64,000 nt of DNA from contig QYAI01000004.1 in the NCBI GenBank assembly GCA_003988855.1, forward strand, positions 310,001-374,000. The letters are read 5' to 3'. This document shows, one piece after another, positions 34,693-48,535 of this stretch. The notes below the pieces were generated by a model. It did not search any database. It saw nothing but the letters and a program-made list of their open reading frames with translations, and was not told the origin of the DNA. The stretch's first letter is position 1. Each line of letters opens with the position of its first letter. Source of the DNA: Arachnopeziza araneosa (taxonomy: Eukaryota; Ascomycota; Leotiomycetes; Helotiales; Arachnopezizaceae). A program made the position numbers and the translations under genes.

Positions 34693-36411
34693 CTAAGTGG
34701 CTGAATTGAGGCTCATTCCTAGAAGAAGGAAATCCGTTCGACCTTTCTTCCAGTTCTCTCTCTGCATCTTCATTAACGGAACCAGTATCAATGCACGCGC
34801 AATCCCCATCCGATTCCCGATGCTCTCAAGTGTGTTGATTGTCCAATTGTGCAAGTCGTCAGATACCTCCATCGCGCTCCCTGCAATGGCAATGGCAAAC
34901 AGAGTTAGGAAGACCCCGGAAAGCGGAGGCGCACCGTATCTTACTGCATCCTGAGCACTGTAGCGACGGAGATGACTAGAAACACTACTGCACACATCCG
35001 TGGCGGTATGTGAGATGACGATTGCTGATTTGGTCCGCTGGGTGGTATTCTCGCTCGACGATGACCCGACTTTAGCCATGTGCGCGATGATGAGTTGATT
35101 CACGATGATTCTTGCCCAGCGGTAGTTGTTGTATACTCTCGCGCACCACAGGTGAACACATGCTTGAGTCTGTCCATGGTATGCATTGTCCACATCATCT
35201 GTGGTGGTAATTGTTTCAAATCTCCAACTCTCGGGAAGGTGCGACTCCCAGTCTTCGAGTTCGTGGTCGAGGAGCAAGGCTTTTTCTAGCAGTGCCCTTG
35301 GCACTGTATTTTGAGATGCCCTTATGTCCGCGTATAGTTCGAGAATTCGATATGTAATCTCAAGGAGAGAAGCTGCGTGGGATTCGTCGACTGCTAGAAG
35401 TTTCCTGCATTCCTCGTTCAGAGCAAGCAAACTTTCTGGTGGTCGTTCTCCTTTTGAGATACATTTTATGCACTATTGCAAGGTCAGAAGTTTGTTATTT
35501 CGAAAACTAGGTTCAAACATACAACAGAAAATATGAACTGCATCTGCATTCGAACTGGACCCGGTAATTCGAACCGATTGCTTGACTTCAATTTGATAAT
35601 CGCTTGCCCTCCCTCAATATGGATGCCCCAAGAATCATTGCTGGTACAACTGACAACCTATGCTTCATCAGTAGGCAATATCAAGCATGGTGCTACTCAC
35701 CTCGAAAGCGGCAAGAACCATAACAGACTTGAAAGTGGCAAGCAGGTCCGCCTTTGAAGGATCTTCCAATGCGAGAGCGACGTCTTTTATAGTTGACAGA
35801 TACTTTTGCCTTGCTATCAGCATGAGATTTGCGTCTTTCTTCACATTGCTCAGAGCAGCGAAGCCCACCGAGGAGGCAGCATTGCTGAAAGTCTTGTTTG
35901 TGACCAATGTGCACCACAGCGACGAACAAGGGAGGTCTAATTCATTAGATGAATTGTATGGGACGACAGTCACAAAGTTCTCGAAGAAAAACTGAATCCC
36001 GGTATCTGTGGAAGCAGAGGAAGCTAAAGATGCGTTTACTGTTACCGAAATGGGTTCGATCTCATTATCTGACGGCGAGGCTGTACCTAATGGACTGCCT
36101 GACGGCTTTGCACAATCGGCTAAAGCTTTTCGAGACCTAGTGCTTTCTTTAGAGCCTCGCAATTTACGAGACGCTTTGTCGATGACCTTCTCATTCTCAT
36201 CCCTGAACATCATAGTAACGGGGTCTCGGTACCCAGTGCATTCTTTTCCAGCTCTCAGACACTGAGAACATGCAGGGGAGACTTGATCACACTACAAGAT
36301 ATCAGATATCAGTTCCGAGAACGAATGATGTTCGACGGAGGTCTCTTGTACCTTGATCCGGCGGGTGCGACAACTAGAACATGCCTTACTCGCGATTCCA
36401 CAAAACACCAT
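34693..36411 (-). CDS. Zn2Cys6 transcription factor
   Basis: 521 aa, four exons: 36411-36352, 36291-35701, 35657-35523, 35472-34693; introns 60, 43 and 49 nt. The first join completes the zinc cluster, ACSSCRTRRIK plus CDQVSPACSQCLRAGKEC (C-x2-C-x6-C-x6-C-x2-C-x6-C), starting at residue ~11. MMFRDENEKVIDKA is the usual linker of this subgroup. The remainder matches the Fungal_trans_2-like region: FFFENFV, SIGFAALSN-type and GIHIEGGQAIIKL patches. The subgroup often regulates secondary metabolism or transport, but no target is evident; the adjoining GH47 and RTA1-like genes give weak context. Confidence 0.9.
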
Positions 36412-37030
36412 GATTGAGGCGAGATCGTCTAGAAGGACAAAAGAGCCTATCAGATTCGATGTTTTGCAGACGCAATTCAGCGTGAGTTTCCAAAAGAGGT
36501 AATCGTATCGCCGATTCGAAATAGGTCACACACATGCAATGCAAGTCGGAGGTTGGAGTGGAGAAACTATGGCAACCAACAGGGACTTGTTTAAAAGTAT
36601 TGTCGGAGCACGAGATGACTGTATCAGAAACAATGATGTCTTTCGGCATTTATGAAGTGCTCCGGCATCGAAACTAAGTGATCTTTCTCGTCGTCAGCTC
36701 TCAGCTGTGCAGAGAACGCTAGATCCCAAAGAGGTATCCAGCACGGGGAACCAGGTCTCTAATTGGCTGCAGAGCGCCACTCCACGCCTCAACGATGCAT
36801 GTACGAGCTTGGGAAGTAAATATTGAACCAAGGAATGTATTTTGAATATTGCACTTTATTTCTTTAAAAGCTGCAGCAAATGAAAAAAAGAAGCGTTGCT
36901 CGAGTGTCTACTACTGAGCCTACTATGATCTTTAAGGTAAGGAAAAGACTATAATTTAAGTGCCAAAAACATACATCCATCACTGCTCTCTCACCCAGCC
37001 TCCAGATGTCTTCATCTTCGTCCCCGAACT
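36412..37030. other. Intergenic, Zn2Cys6 promoter and RTA1-like 3' flank
   Basis: No gene recognised. Confidence 0.6.
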
Positions 37031-38129
37031 TCAATGAGCATGTTTAGGAATTCTGAACCCAAGATAAGGTAGGTACTTTCCAGGATGCCAGTGGATGAAG
37101 AGTACGACCACGGGAAAGATCACCATCGCATCAAAAACGTACATGCACCACTCATGTGTACCAGTATATCCAGTCTTTCCGAGTGTGAAATCAACCATAC
37201 GATAAACGGAGCGAACCTAATCATTACTCATTAGCACATGGCATCAAAAACCATTCAACTCGGCCTTCCTTACCAGAATACAAATTGAAGCAATATTCGT
37301 GACTCGCAGAATCGCCTGCCAGTTTCTCTTCAATTTCTTATTGCCTCCATCTATCACACAATACTTCTCATCCGTGTTACTCAATCGTTCTATGAAAGCG
37401 GTCGCAAAGCGCTTGGATGTGAAGTTGAAGCGGACCGCGATGATCGAGAAGAGACCGAAGCAGACGAGTTGGACGGCTACACCGATCTGCGCGATCTTTT
37501 TTCCCTTGCTGAGTTTGCTCGCTGCGTCTGAATCGGTAGCTGTCACAGAGGTGATCTTAACTACACCCCAGAGCTGTAGAAGTAGTGCTACTGATATCTT
37601 TGTCAGCTCGGATGTAAATGGAATCCGCTGGAGACTTACTGATGTCGCAGACTACGAAAATGGGTGTGATGAAGCGGGGAGGAACCCAGAGAAGCTTGGT
37701 GGTTCGGTCTGCTTTGGGTACGACATGAGCAACAATTCTGCCCTACAATGTGTCAGTAGATATCAGGATCACACGGGAGACTACCACATACAAAAATTAC
37801 ATAGCATGCTGCAGCCATGAGGACCGGCGCCAGAACAACCAGCGAGAACTGAATGATGTATATATTCTTCGAAGTAACATGCTGCACAGAGATACATCTT
37901 GAGATATACCCAGCAGCTTCCACTATACGTTGTCAATAACTCCTCTAAGTTCACAAGTCTAACTATATGTTTACTTACTTCCCGCTGCCAAAACCATAAC
38001 GGTCCATACCCAGCTCTTGAAACGAAGAAACTGGATTGCCGTCCCCAGAAAAGCGAGAGAGTAGAGTACAGCAACCACAATCGCCGCATCCAGCGAAGGA
38101 TCGTAGTGATAGAAAGAGACGTCCGCCAT
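37031..38129 (-). CDS. RTA1-like seven-helix membrane protein
   Basis: 295 aa, five exons: 38129-37979, 37922-37792, 37742-37640, 37590-37274, 37216-37031; introns 56, 49, 49, 49 and... the last 57 nt (four introns in all). RTA1 family (lipid-translocating exporter/7-aminocholesterol resistance, Rsb1/Rta1/Pug1 relatives). Signs: YHYDPSLDAAIVVAVLYSLA first helix, GMEAAGYISR, LAPVLMAAACYVIFGRIV, CDI/IALLLQLWG, then NWQAILRVTNIASICILVRSVYR and EWCMYVFDAMVI, all family landmarks. Probable plasma-membrane or ER protein; real function of most fungal members is unknown. It is transcribed in the same direction as the giant glycosyltransferase and ends the cluster side, but nothing links it to polysaccharide synthesis. 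Confidence 0.92.
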
Positions 38130-38884
38130 TGCAAGACCGCCCTAACAAGAACCAAAATAGTTGAGGAAGGAGATGGTTGGGAATTGTTAGTGAATGTAGA
38201 AACCAGGAAAGCAGGAGATTTTCATTGTATAAATATCATTTCCCAGAGAGCAATAGGGCTGAAAACCCCAAATACGATGATGGGAAGGATACCTCTTTAA
38301 GACTACACGCCAGGGTAGACGTATTGTTGTGGCTTGGACCAACATACTTCCCTCCTGAGACGCCGCATGTCCAGTTTGGGCAATCATATCGTGTCCACGT
38401 GATAATCGTGCTGTTTGCAAGAGCCGATTGCTTCTTGGCGGCGGATTTTAAATGCCTCATTCTGCCGTTGGTCCTGATATTAGTATCCTTCGAGTTTGGG
38501 GATGTTTTCGGAATTAAGTTTTAACTGCTCCCAGGCTTGCTGTGTTGTTGGAGCTTAAAGTGAGGAATGGAAGGAATAAAGGGGTAATGGATTGCTGGAA
38601 ATCTGCTCACTCTTCTTTTTATTTGGGACACTGCATTTAGGAAATAATGAGATTGTTCTTGCTATATACAGGTATTTGAAATCCTTTTGTCTCAATTGAA
38701 AATTCTATATACAGAAAGATGTGGACGACCTTTTAGAGCCCGGGATATCACGGCAAAAATGCAAATTTAGCTGAACGATGAACCTGTGCATGCAATGCAA
38801 ACCAAACGCCGATTAACCTCCCATTAAAAGCAAATTATATATATAATGAATGAGTTGAGCATGCTTCAGTGGTTTCAAAGCAAT
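38130..38884. other. Intergenic, RTA1-like promoter and glycosyltransferase 3' flank
   Basis: No gene recognised. Contains a short TA run near 38837. Confidence 0.6.
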
Positions 38885-41800
38885 CTATACTTGCTCAAGT
38901 GCGTACGTAACGTCGTGGATGAATGTGTCTTCTCCCGGGAGAGCTTTGGTCTTAAATGATGACCATCTCGAAGAGTCATAACTGTCATTACGTTGTAATA
39001 AACTGACTCGTGCTGGTAAGGCTCTTTTGGTTGGTGTTGGAGGTGTCATGGACTGCGAGAAGAGTGTTGATGCTTTACTGCCAGAGGTCCGATATCCTGA
39101 TGTTGTGGTCATATTGGTGTCAAATACGCTTGGAATACCAGGCGTCATATGAGTCGAAGCTTCTCTGGAGTGAGATAGCATGCTTGCTGTGTTTATCGAT
39201 GTTACAGGGAATGGGAATTCGTGATTAAGTGCAGAAGAAACTGATGCAGTTCCCCAGACATTGCTCGGCACTGGGAAACTTGAACTGGTGATTGTCCTGG
39301 TAGGTTTTGGCATTCTTGGTGGTCTTCGCAGATCGTAACGAGCCTTGCCTATCCAAAGCATCTGCTCATGTTCGCGAAGATATCGCTCGCCGCCAAAGGA
39401 TTTCTGAACAATCTCTCTACTTCTCATCCCTAAAGCCTTTCTCTCTTCCGTCTTTTCGTACATACGTTTTGTAATCCTGTCGACATCTTCTTGGGTTGGC
39501 TTGTCTGGAATGGTTGGTGCTACATGTCCTTCTGGGTCATTTGCATATGGAGCCCATTCATCCAGCATCGCCAGAAAGTTTATTTGGGCTCGAGCTAGAT
39601 TGCGAGCATCATTAGGTGCAACGACAGCGCTGTAACGAGCTCCAGTATCGGGATCAGTTAGAACACGCAGAGAGGCTCCTACGTCGGTGCAAACCACAGG
39701 TGCTCCGGTAAGGGCGGCTTCGCCAAGAGCCAAAGGTAGACCTTCTGAGATGGATGAGTTGAGAAAAACCCAAGTCTTCTCAAGTACGGCTGTGGGGTTA
39801 GCTTCTCCGCACATGGTAACAAATCTTGGTAAAGATTTGGAGGCAATGATTTCAAAGCAATCGGTGGAATAAGAAGGAGCTTTGTCGATTGCTCCATAGA
39901 TGTCGAGTCGATAGTCTGTAAAACCCCACTCGTTTACAATGATGTCTGCGGCTAGAATGGCAGTTTTGATGTCTTTCGCATACCAAACGTGAGACAACAT
40001 GGTTACTGTCGGTTTTTTGGTCTTGATTTCTTTGATAGGCGCAAATTTTGTCATATCAGGTATTCCCTACAAAACATCAGCCTCTTATTTCTCGCCAAAA
40101 GGGATTCACGAGAACTGATTACTCACATTGACAACCGGATCAATCTTCCTCTTGAATGTGTTCCGGTGTTCGATGGTTCCTTGACTGGTCCCAATCTCTA
40201 TCTCCCATCCAGGGTTGAAGAAATCCGCGCATGGAAGAATTGTATCTGCGTGGTGAAGAATCAATTGACTTGTGATTCTCATTAATCCTAGAAGGGAGTT
40301 GCGAACGAAAGGCGCCATTCCACAAAGATCGGATGACAAATAGAGATTAGTTTCCCTCCAACTAATTGCATGATCCCAAATCTGCAGAGTGCAGCCGCGC
40401 TTGATCTTGCAAACAATTCCGTAAGAGGCACTCACACTGTGGTGTGAAGACTGGAAAATGGCCGGAATCCTGTCAGGAATTGGAATTGAGAATATAAACA
40501 AGTACCGGAACCAAAGTTCCAAGGCACCGTCAAGTTGCGCAACTGTGGGAATCTCGGTTTGAAACCATCCTTCCGATGGTGTCGGACTTACTAAATCTTG
40601 AGAGATCCACAAGTTCCGCCAGGCATCTTTAACGATGGTGCTACTCCATACACCCCCCCAATGTTTCTCTTCTGAGAAGTACGAGTTAAGGTTTACTAAC
40701 GCACGTGTACACTGCAAAATATCGCTCTTGGAGAAGTTGCTGGTTCGGGCACCCTTCACAAGAGCAGTGAGGATTGGGACAAAATTTCTTCGGATATCTT
40801 GCTTGGTTGCATAGCGAGGAACATGTTCTACTTCTGTGTCGAGACGGTCTTTGAAGAGGCCGTGCGTAGGAGTGAGGAAGTCGAGACCCCATAAAGGTAT
40901 TATTTTCAAGCTCCGAACATTCATTTCCGTCTGCTGAGGTTTTAGCTCTCTTCCAGTGCTTTCCACGTTTTCACCTTACCTGATGTTTAGGAAGACCAAA
41001 ATCATTGGCCGACTCTGCAATCATATGCCAGCTGACAGATTTAAGATTGTTGATCATGTCTCGACGACAAGCCGAAACTCCACCGCCCTCGTTCGGCCAT
41101 GTTCCAGAATCCACTGCCAAAACCTGTAAGCCGCCATTATCGAAGTCTGGAGCTTTCGACCTTGTTCTGCTATTGGCATCACCACCCTGTCCGAAGCTGT
41201 ATAGATCCGCGATTTTGATGGCTAAAGGTGCCCATCCAGAGATCGAATTGTCCAAGTCAACGGCTGCCATGACACCGTCCGCATGCTCATTTAGAAAAGC
41301 TTCTGCGCCGATAAGATCGCCACGATCACGTCGTCGCCAATAAAGGCGTAATAAAGGCTCTTTTCTGAGAAGTCTCTCATCTAGCCATCTTACCATCACG
41401 CCATCGAATCCAGGGGTATTCTTCCAAGCATTCCATAAACGGGAGCGAGCATGCGAAGTAGATACGGGGTTTGTATGAGTGTTGAGGCCCAGCCATCTGG
41501 GAATGATATGAGGTTGGAGCGACTTGAAGTTGATCAAAGGATCGTCATGGTGGAAACTATACTTGGTTGGCTTCTTGAGAACACCCAAGTGATCCCATTG
41601 AACGATTGGTGGAGTTTCGATAAGTTCGCCATTGAGAGTAGTGTGGATTGTGGGGTGGAATTTGTGATCGTAACTCCAGCGAGATTCGTAAACATCAGAT
41701 CCAAGAACAAATGTTGCCTCTGTAACCTGTGAATGGGGAATCCATCTATCTAGCTTCTCCGGGTGAGTCTGTGGAGGCGCTGACCATGAGACTGTACAGG

Positions 41801-44800
41801 TCAGATGAGGTAGAGAAAATTCGGCACGTAGCAGTTCATCATCAAAGTTGCTGCCTTGACGATAATGACAGTTGAATCGGATCAAGCTACCGTGGCGGAT
41901 ATACGATCCACTTTGAACAAGACCTCGGTAGTTGAAGTTGACCTCTTCAAACTCATCCTTGCCTCCTACACACCTGCGAAGAATTGGATACCGAGGGTTG
42001 TTGAATTTTGACAATCGCTTCCGTGGCAGATTCTCCGCCTCTGGAGCATATTCATATTCGTACACATTATCTCTGGCACCAGCTTTCGTATATTCTTCTC
42101 GCTGTATCAAAAGCATATCTTTAGAGTACGTGCTGACCCGCTGAAGCCCTCCCTGGTTCTCAGGTTCTTTATCCATACCACCACCGTACGTACGAACTAC
42201 GAAAATGCCATCCTCTGAACTTGGCGAAATGAAAGCAGTGGAGAGCCCATCAGTGTTTTCGATAGCAATTCTTTGCCGCTTCAAAGATACCGTAGTACCG
42301 CCAATACGATTCCACAGAGTTGAAACGTTTTTCCGTCCATGGAGTAGAAAAAGTGGCATTACAATGTTTTGCAATGCTTTTGTGTAGTTCCAAACACAAG
42401 TTATGAAGAACAAAACAACACTCCGAGTGACTTTGTTGGAAGAGTGAAGAGCATAGTCGAGTTCCCGCATCAGATCAGGTTCTGCGACAAAGGCGATGGC
42501 CAGAAGCTTCAGGCAGACGCCGATTTTATGATATACGACGCTGAACGGAAATTTAATTGATTGTAATATTTTTCTCACTGTAAGATTCGAGGTAGGTGGT
42601 GCGACTCTAAGAAGTCTGAGTGAATCGAGAGTGTCATGCTGGGAAAATTTCTCGTCGAAGATTTCATCTCTAGACCCAAGAGCATAACGTCGATTGGACA
42701 TTGCTATGTAGGCTCCAAAATTGCAGCGGCTGAGGTAAGTCCGGATTGGCAAACCTTGAGCTTGGTTGAAGACCAACCATTCTCTCTGAAACCTGGTCAA
42801 AGGCTCATCCTGTCCTATACATCTTTGGACTATCAGCTCTCGAATCTCACGAGGAAGGGTATCCCATTGAATATCTGGATCAAACCCTAACGCGAGAAAT
42901 TGAAGAGTTTGATTTTCACTGAATTCAGCAAGTACTAATGCCTGCTTAGAGGAGCCTTTCACGTTATTGAGGAAGTTTTTGACTCGACTTGGGACTGGAG
43001 CTCCTCTAGAGAAATGCGACAGAGGCCTAGGCACAAGAAGCGACTCAGCCAGAGAAGCACTTTCATGGTTCATACCCATAAGATTCTCTGCAACAGCATG
43101 AACGAGAACCTCAGCCGTTGTCTGACAGAAGCTGGTAATGCTGGGTGGCTGATCGGATGTGTGCATCAGTTCGCATCCTATAATGATTTGCAGCTGCCCA
43201 TTGATAGAATAGGCGATAGCTTTGACATCGGCAAATCCATCAATCATACAAGCCATTGGTATACAGTCAATAATGACCGCGCCGCGTTCCAAGGCAAAAG
43301 CAGCATACTCTAATAGATCAGCAGCTTCAGGAAATGCTTCAAGAGCAAATTTAGATAGTGCCGCACGAGGATCTCGACATTCACCAAGGGCATGTAGAAG
43401 TACAGACTTAACCTCCAAGCCGAGATGGTTTTGGGGATTGATGCGACACTTCTCCTCTGTCCTTAGTGATTGGAGGTTGTGAAAAACTATCCGCAACTCA
43501 TCTTGTGATAATAGCGGATCTTTGCCAGGATTAGTAAATGCATGATACACGCCATCTGGCGAAAGCTTGCTGTGGGCCTGTTCGCTGTCCGGGGAAACAG
43601 ATGATTTGGAAATCTCTTTTGTCTTAATGCGGGCAAACCAGAGTGATAAAATAGCAGCAGTCCATGTAGCAACTCCTAAGGCTACCACATCGCAATACAT
43701 GAATTTGGGGTAGAAATGTCGGAGAAGTTGACCTATTGGCAGGCCAATAACCACAGCAACGATCAAGGGTTTGAGACTGCGAGGCCCAGTGAAGATTTTG
43801 GTGTACTGATACCACAATAATCCTGTATATGCAGCCACGTAGGCCAAGAACAATACCGTAGAGTCTCTGGTGCTGTCAAATACCCATAATAGAGTAGAAG
43901 CGACTGCAAGACTCCAAACGTGGAATAAAAGATAACGACCAAACATTGTCCAGTAAAGGTATCGTCTAGCCCTAACTTCACGCTTGACGGCCTCCGGGAT
44001 TGAAGAAACGTCACCAATAAGCATATTTTGACCTCGAGCAGTCATAGTATGGAGCTTGGCCGCGTTAAAGTCCAACAAGACAGCACCAAGCAAGTAATAG
44101 GCCAGTGCGAATCCGACAGGCATTCTATATTTGTGATTCTGCACTGACAGCCCCAGTAGTTGCCCACCAGCAAGGAGGGCATTCCATTTATCCAAGAGCG
44201 CTACAATGAAATACAAAATGCTGCATCCAACTTCATCACCAGCTTGACGCCAGTGAATAAAGGCATTGTGAAGGCGAATGCCGGTTTGGAGTTGTTTCAA
44301 AGTCTGAAGTGCGACTTTCGTCTGCATATTCCAAGTGGACGAAAACGGAATTGGAAGTGGGGTGCCCGAATAGCCACTGTACCATTCAAGTAGAAAGAGC
44401 GTAGCATCGTAACTCTTGACAAGAGACATGACAACAGAATCGGTAGTTTTCTTTTTCCAGCTCTTCTGAACTTTTCTTATATCTTGCATGATGGCCTCTC
44501 GAGCTAATTTCAAAACTCCAGGCTCCGTAAGACCATCAAGCGCGTTTTCATCGCCATCCCGGTATTTGTCGACGTACCATTTGCGGAGTTGTGGATCGCC
44601 AATCTTCTCGATGTTCAGGTACCAAGTCGTCCACTTTGAGCCAGTATGCCGAACTCCAAGAACGAGCAGAATTAGGAAAGTATATAGGACCGCAAGGTAA
44701 ACATATATATTATCCGCATCTGGAACCCACATGGCGACTACTGGAGAGATGAACAAGAATGGAACAACCATGACGATAGTGGGGCGACCTGACTGGAAGG

Positions 44801-47800
44801 CCGAACCAGGATATTGGAAATTCGCCAATGATGCAAGTAAGCAGAGGTAGGAAGTTAACGCAATGAGATAGAGGAAGAAGATAAGTCCTGCTGCACCATC
44901 TTCAACCAACCCAACTGCGATAAATCCAATCACCCCCACAACGAGTGTGAAGGCAAGTCCAGCGACAAGTCTGGTCACCACAAACATATTCATTGCTGAG
45001 AATGCCATGGATATCAAATAGTAAGAGCCACCACAAGTGATCCATGTTCCGACCGCTCCAGATATCAGGAGGGATAGCATAAGAGCTAGTGTCGCTGAAT
45101 GCTGTTCTCTATGTGTCATAAAACTACTTAGATATAGACCTCGTCCAGTCGTGGTCAGCAACAGGATGTCGAGCAACGCCGGGATAGCGAAAACGCTCAA
45201 GAATGTAAATTTTTGGTGTGTTGACATTTGTAACTTCTTCGAATCTGGATCAACGTCAATCTTGGCTGCTGCGTATGCTGAAGGAGTTGCTGGGTTTGCA
45301 TCTGACCAGATGGGCGGCTCGTGTCCACGTCGGTGATGATATGCTCTATAACGATCAGATATAAGCTTGCCAAGCGCGCTTGGGGTGGTATCAAAGTATG
45401 CTTCGCATCTTGCACCTGTTGCAAATAATTCCGCGAAGGCTGCTGCTTGATCGCTCTGATCATTAAAAAGGGTATTGCGATCAGTGACCTCGATGTATGC
45501 CTCATCAAAGGCATGCTTCCTCATAGCGCAGAAAATCGAAAATGCTACAAGGTCAACCCTCGAGTCAATTTTATCCGATTCGATACATCGGGAAAGGCTC
45601 TCTGTGATTTTTTGAAGTGCTGAAAGGTTCCTGTCTTTCAGCATTTCTGTAATTGTCAGATCAATCCCGATAAAACCTTGCATTGCAGTTGCGGCGTCGG
45701 GGCATTGACAGCCAATCTGTCTGTACCAGTCAAGACGAGAGTTGATGAGATCATGTACAGATGCACGCCCACTGAGATACCCAGTGGTGCTGATATCTTT
45801 CATCTGTGAAAAGTCTGTCGAATCCAAAAGTTGTCTTTTGGTCGCGGACCGAATCAAATCTATAAGCGCTGGATCTCCAGCAACCTTTGAGAAATTGAGA
45901 TATTGAAGGAATTTCAATAATTCCGAAGGCGACAGAAGACTTATGTCTGCTACAATTCTTGGAGGTAAGTGAAGCAGCCGTACCAGGGTTTTTGACCATT
46001 CTGAAAAGACAACTTCGGCTTGGAAGCATTCGTGTCTTGAGTAACCCCTGCTGGAGAGGAAGGTGTGCATTATCACTCCGGTGAAATCATGGGCGTTCCG
46101 AGATAAATAAATGTCTAATGTACCCTCTTCATTCACAGCGTACACAGCCCAGAAACGCGAGCCGTATTGAATTTGGAACCCAGAATCTAGACCAATTCGA
46201 GCCCGAATTGGATTGAGACCATTCTCGGTAACGCTTGACAAATGCTGTGCAAGATCCTGAACTGCGGGGAACCATTCCAACATGACTTTTGTACTACGGC
46301 GACTTAACGAGTCACAGAAGTTGCTGAGCTGGATGCCTATTTCATTCAGCGTTGAATGCTTTATCTCATCTAGAAGACCCAGGTCTCGTAATCGTTGCTG
46401 TGAGCGGACAACATCGCCAAATGCTTTTCTCGTGACATTGGCACCTAAAGGAAAGCATCCAAGATAATCAAAAGATGTTCCGGTGGGTGACATTGAAATG
46501 GCGTGGTTGTCCGCCGAATCCAATAACGACATCCAGCTCGCAGCACCCAAGGCCATAGATGACGTAGAATTTGTCTCATTACGTGTAGAGATTGTGCTCA
46601 TAGTGATCGACTTGTCCGTATATGAGGACCTACGAAAATAGCTATGTCGATCCGCTAAGGTCACCGGTGAAACATCCGAGTTCTCGGCGGCCTCCGATGT
46701 CATAAAAAGGTCCCCTACATACTCTGCGGTTGGAAACAAAACAGTATGCAATAGGGATATTTCTATCGAGTTGTCTGAAAGATATTGTAACGAAATCTAT
46801 CAACTATCAGTCAAAATTCTTAAGCAAACAATTAAAGTTGAACATACAGCTTTATTAAAGCGCCATTTTTCATGAGCTTTCATTACTCGAAGTTCCTTCA
46901 GCCAATCGAAAGCACCCAATGGCTCCTTCTGCGCGAGGGAGAGGCTAGCACAGGAGAGCGCGGATCTTGTTCCAATCCATGGCAATGCACTGTAAAACCT
47001 AGACCATTGATAGCTACGTTTCACGACGGCATTTAGAGGCAGTGCTTCGTCGTCGAGTGTTTCCCACAGCAGGACAACAAAACTCCGCAGACATGCCTGT
47101 GAAACAAACGCCTTGATTGTTGGCCTCATCTCGTTCATTTGAAAGGCATCACGCTCTTCTCCGTTCGTAGATATAGTCCCATTTCGTATGACAATTCCAG
47201 TAATTTCTTCCATTTCGGCAAGCTTCGGATCTGACAGGAAGTCGGGGGCGGACGCTTCTAAGTAGACCGAAAGACCAAGGGAACTGATGAATAGAATGAA
47301 TTCCTCTAGAAGCGGAACCCTGAGATGGCCTTCCCAATTGCTGATGCTGATTCCAGTAAAGCGGTGATGATATTCTGCTTCTTTCTCGGATTCTTCGATA
47401 TGCCTCGTCACCCATCTAACAATTGCGATGATAGGTTGCTGGTCAGAATTACCGACAACAAAATCCACGTCAAGTTGTGCTATAGTTTGAGGGGAGACTG
47501 GATACAAGCCAGAAGACATTGCATCCAGAATCCCTTCCTGCGAAGGGTCGAACAGAAACAAGTCCCATTCCGACAGTATTTGTATTTGGTCTCTCGAGGG
47601 AGGGTTGTCGAATCCGCCAAGGTATACTCCAAAACTTGTGGGTTTCTTGTCTATCTTCTCGATTCGGTGCTGGGAAAGCTTTACAGAGGCGTTCAGAAGG
47701 TATTTTTTAATAGACGAGGATACCGATTTCGTAAGTAAATTACGTTTCTGTAGAAGGTTAGTAGTCTATTAAGAGCGCCTTCTTTCAATATCCGTTGCAT

Positions 47801-48045
47801 ATAAGTAAATCAAAACTTCAAAAAAGAATAATATCTCACTATGAATCCTTCGTAGACATGGCAACATAGCAGATAGCACAGGTACGTCGAGCCTAACCCA
47901 ATTGAAACGAGGATAAACCCAACCAACACCTACCGAGAATTAGCAGGAGGGAATCTCAAAATCAGTGAGTTGCTTGTACAAATTGCCACCAACTCTGAAG
48001 CAAAGTATGCCAGTCAGCTGCTTCAACACCCAGGATCCGAACCAT
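38885..48045 (-). CDS. gt4c: Giant membrane GT4 glycosyltransferase, GAG synthase type (Gt4c/Gtb3)
   Basis: Predicted polymerase/exporter of galactosaminogalactan, 2,952 aa. Six exons: 48045-47980, 47929-47840, 47747-46848, 46796-40980, 40930-40127, 40066-38885; introns 50, 92, 51, 49 and 60 nt, all phase 0. Layout: a membrane helix encoded mainly by exon 2 (~23-47); an unassigned domain ~100-350; a soluble region; membrane block ~880-1040; second block ~1250-1460; another soluble region with GFDPDIQWDTLP; and a PelF-like GT4 domain at the C-terminus (~2250-2760) with DSGTWPNEGGGVSACRRDMI, MLSHVWYAKD and the E-x7-E motif EGLPLALGE. A Ser/Thr-rich tail follows. Placement beside agd3, ega3 and uge3 homologues supports the role. 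The first two exons are the least certain part. Confidence 0.9.
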
Positions 48046-48527
48046 TGTTGAGAAAAGCAGCACTTGCGAGACTCAGATCAGTTGGAGAAAACATAACAAG
48101 TCAAGCACAAACAAACAGTAGCCGGCATATCAAGAAAGTCATAAATATCACAGGGCTACTGAGCAACGTCAGCGTAATATAACACCCCACTAGCACGTGG
48201 ATGTATACAATGTATGTATAAAAATTTCTTCAAGAAGGTCATGGCTCTCGAAGGAGCTTTGGAGCAAAGCGGCCACTAATGGCTATGGTACGAAGCTACA
48301 TGATCTTGATGCCAAACATCCGGCCAGGCGGAGTATAGATTGTTTCGTGCCCATGCTGAAAACCCTTGGTCTATACTGTGACGACAGAATAGGCACGATC
48401 CGTAGAACGAATCGTCTTTTGAAGGCCGGCCCGGACATCCCAGGCCCTGGGGTGAGTCCATTCTGGGAGAGAAGAGAAGAAAGGCGGCTGTTTCTGTCCA
48501 GCCAAGAGGAAATGCTAAAGAATAGAC

Positions 48528-48535
48528 ACGCGTGA
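48528..48535 (+). promoter_or_regulatory. StuA-like box
   Basis: ACGCGTGA fits the (A/T)CGCG(T/A)N(A/C) StuA consensus. StuA is a known regulator of uge3 in A. fumigatus. The motif is short and many chance matches are expected in 64 kb. Confidence 0.3.

Noticed and set aside
41005..46467. Many frames of 60-110 codons on the plus strand opposite gt4c
   Set aside because: Shadows of the long coding frame; no independent support.
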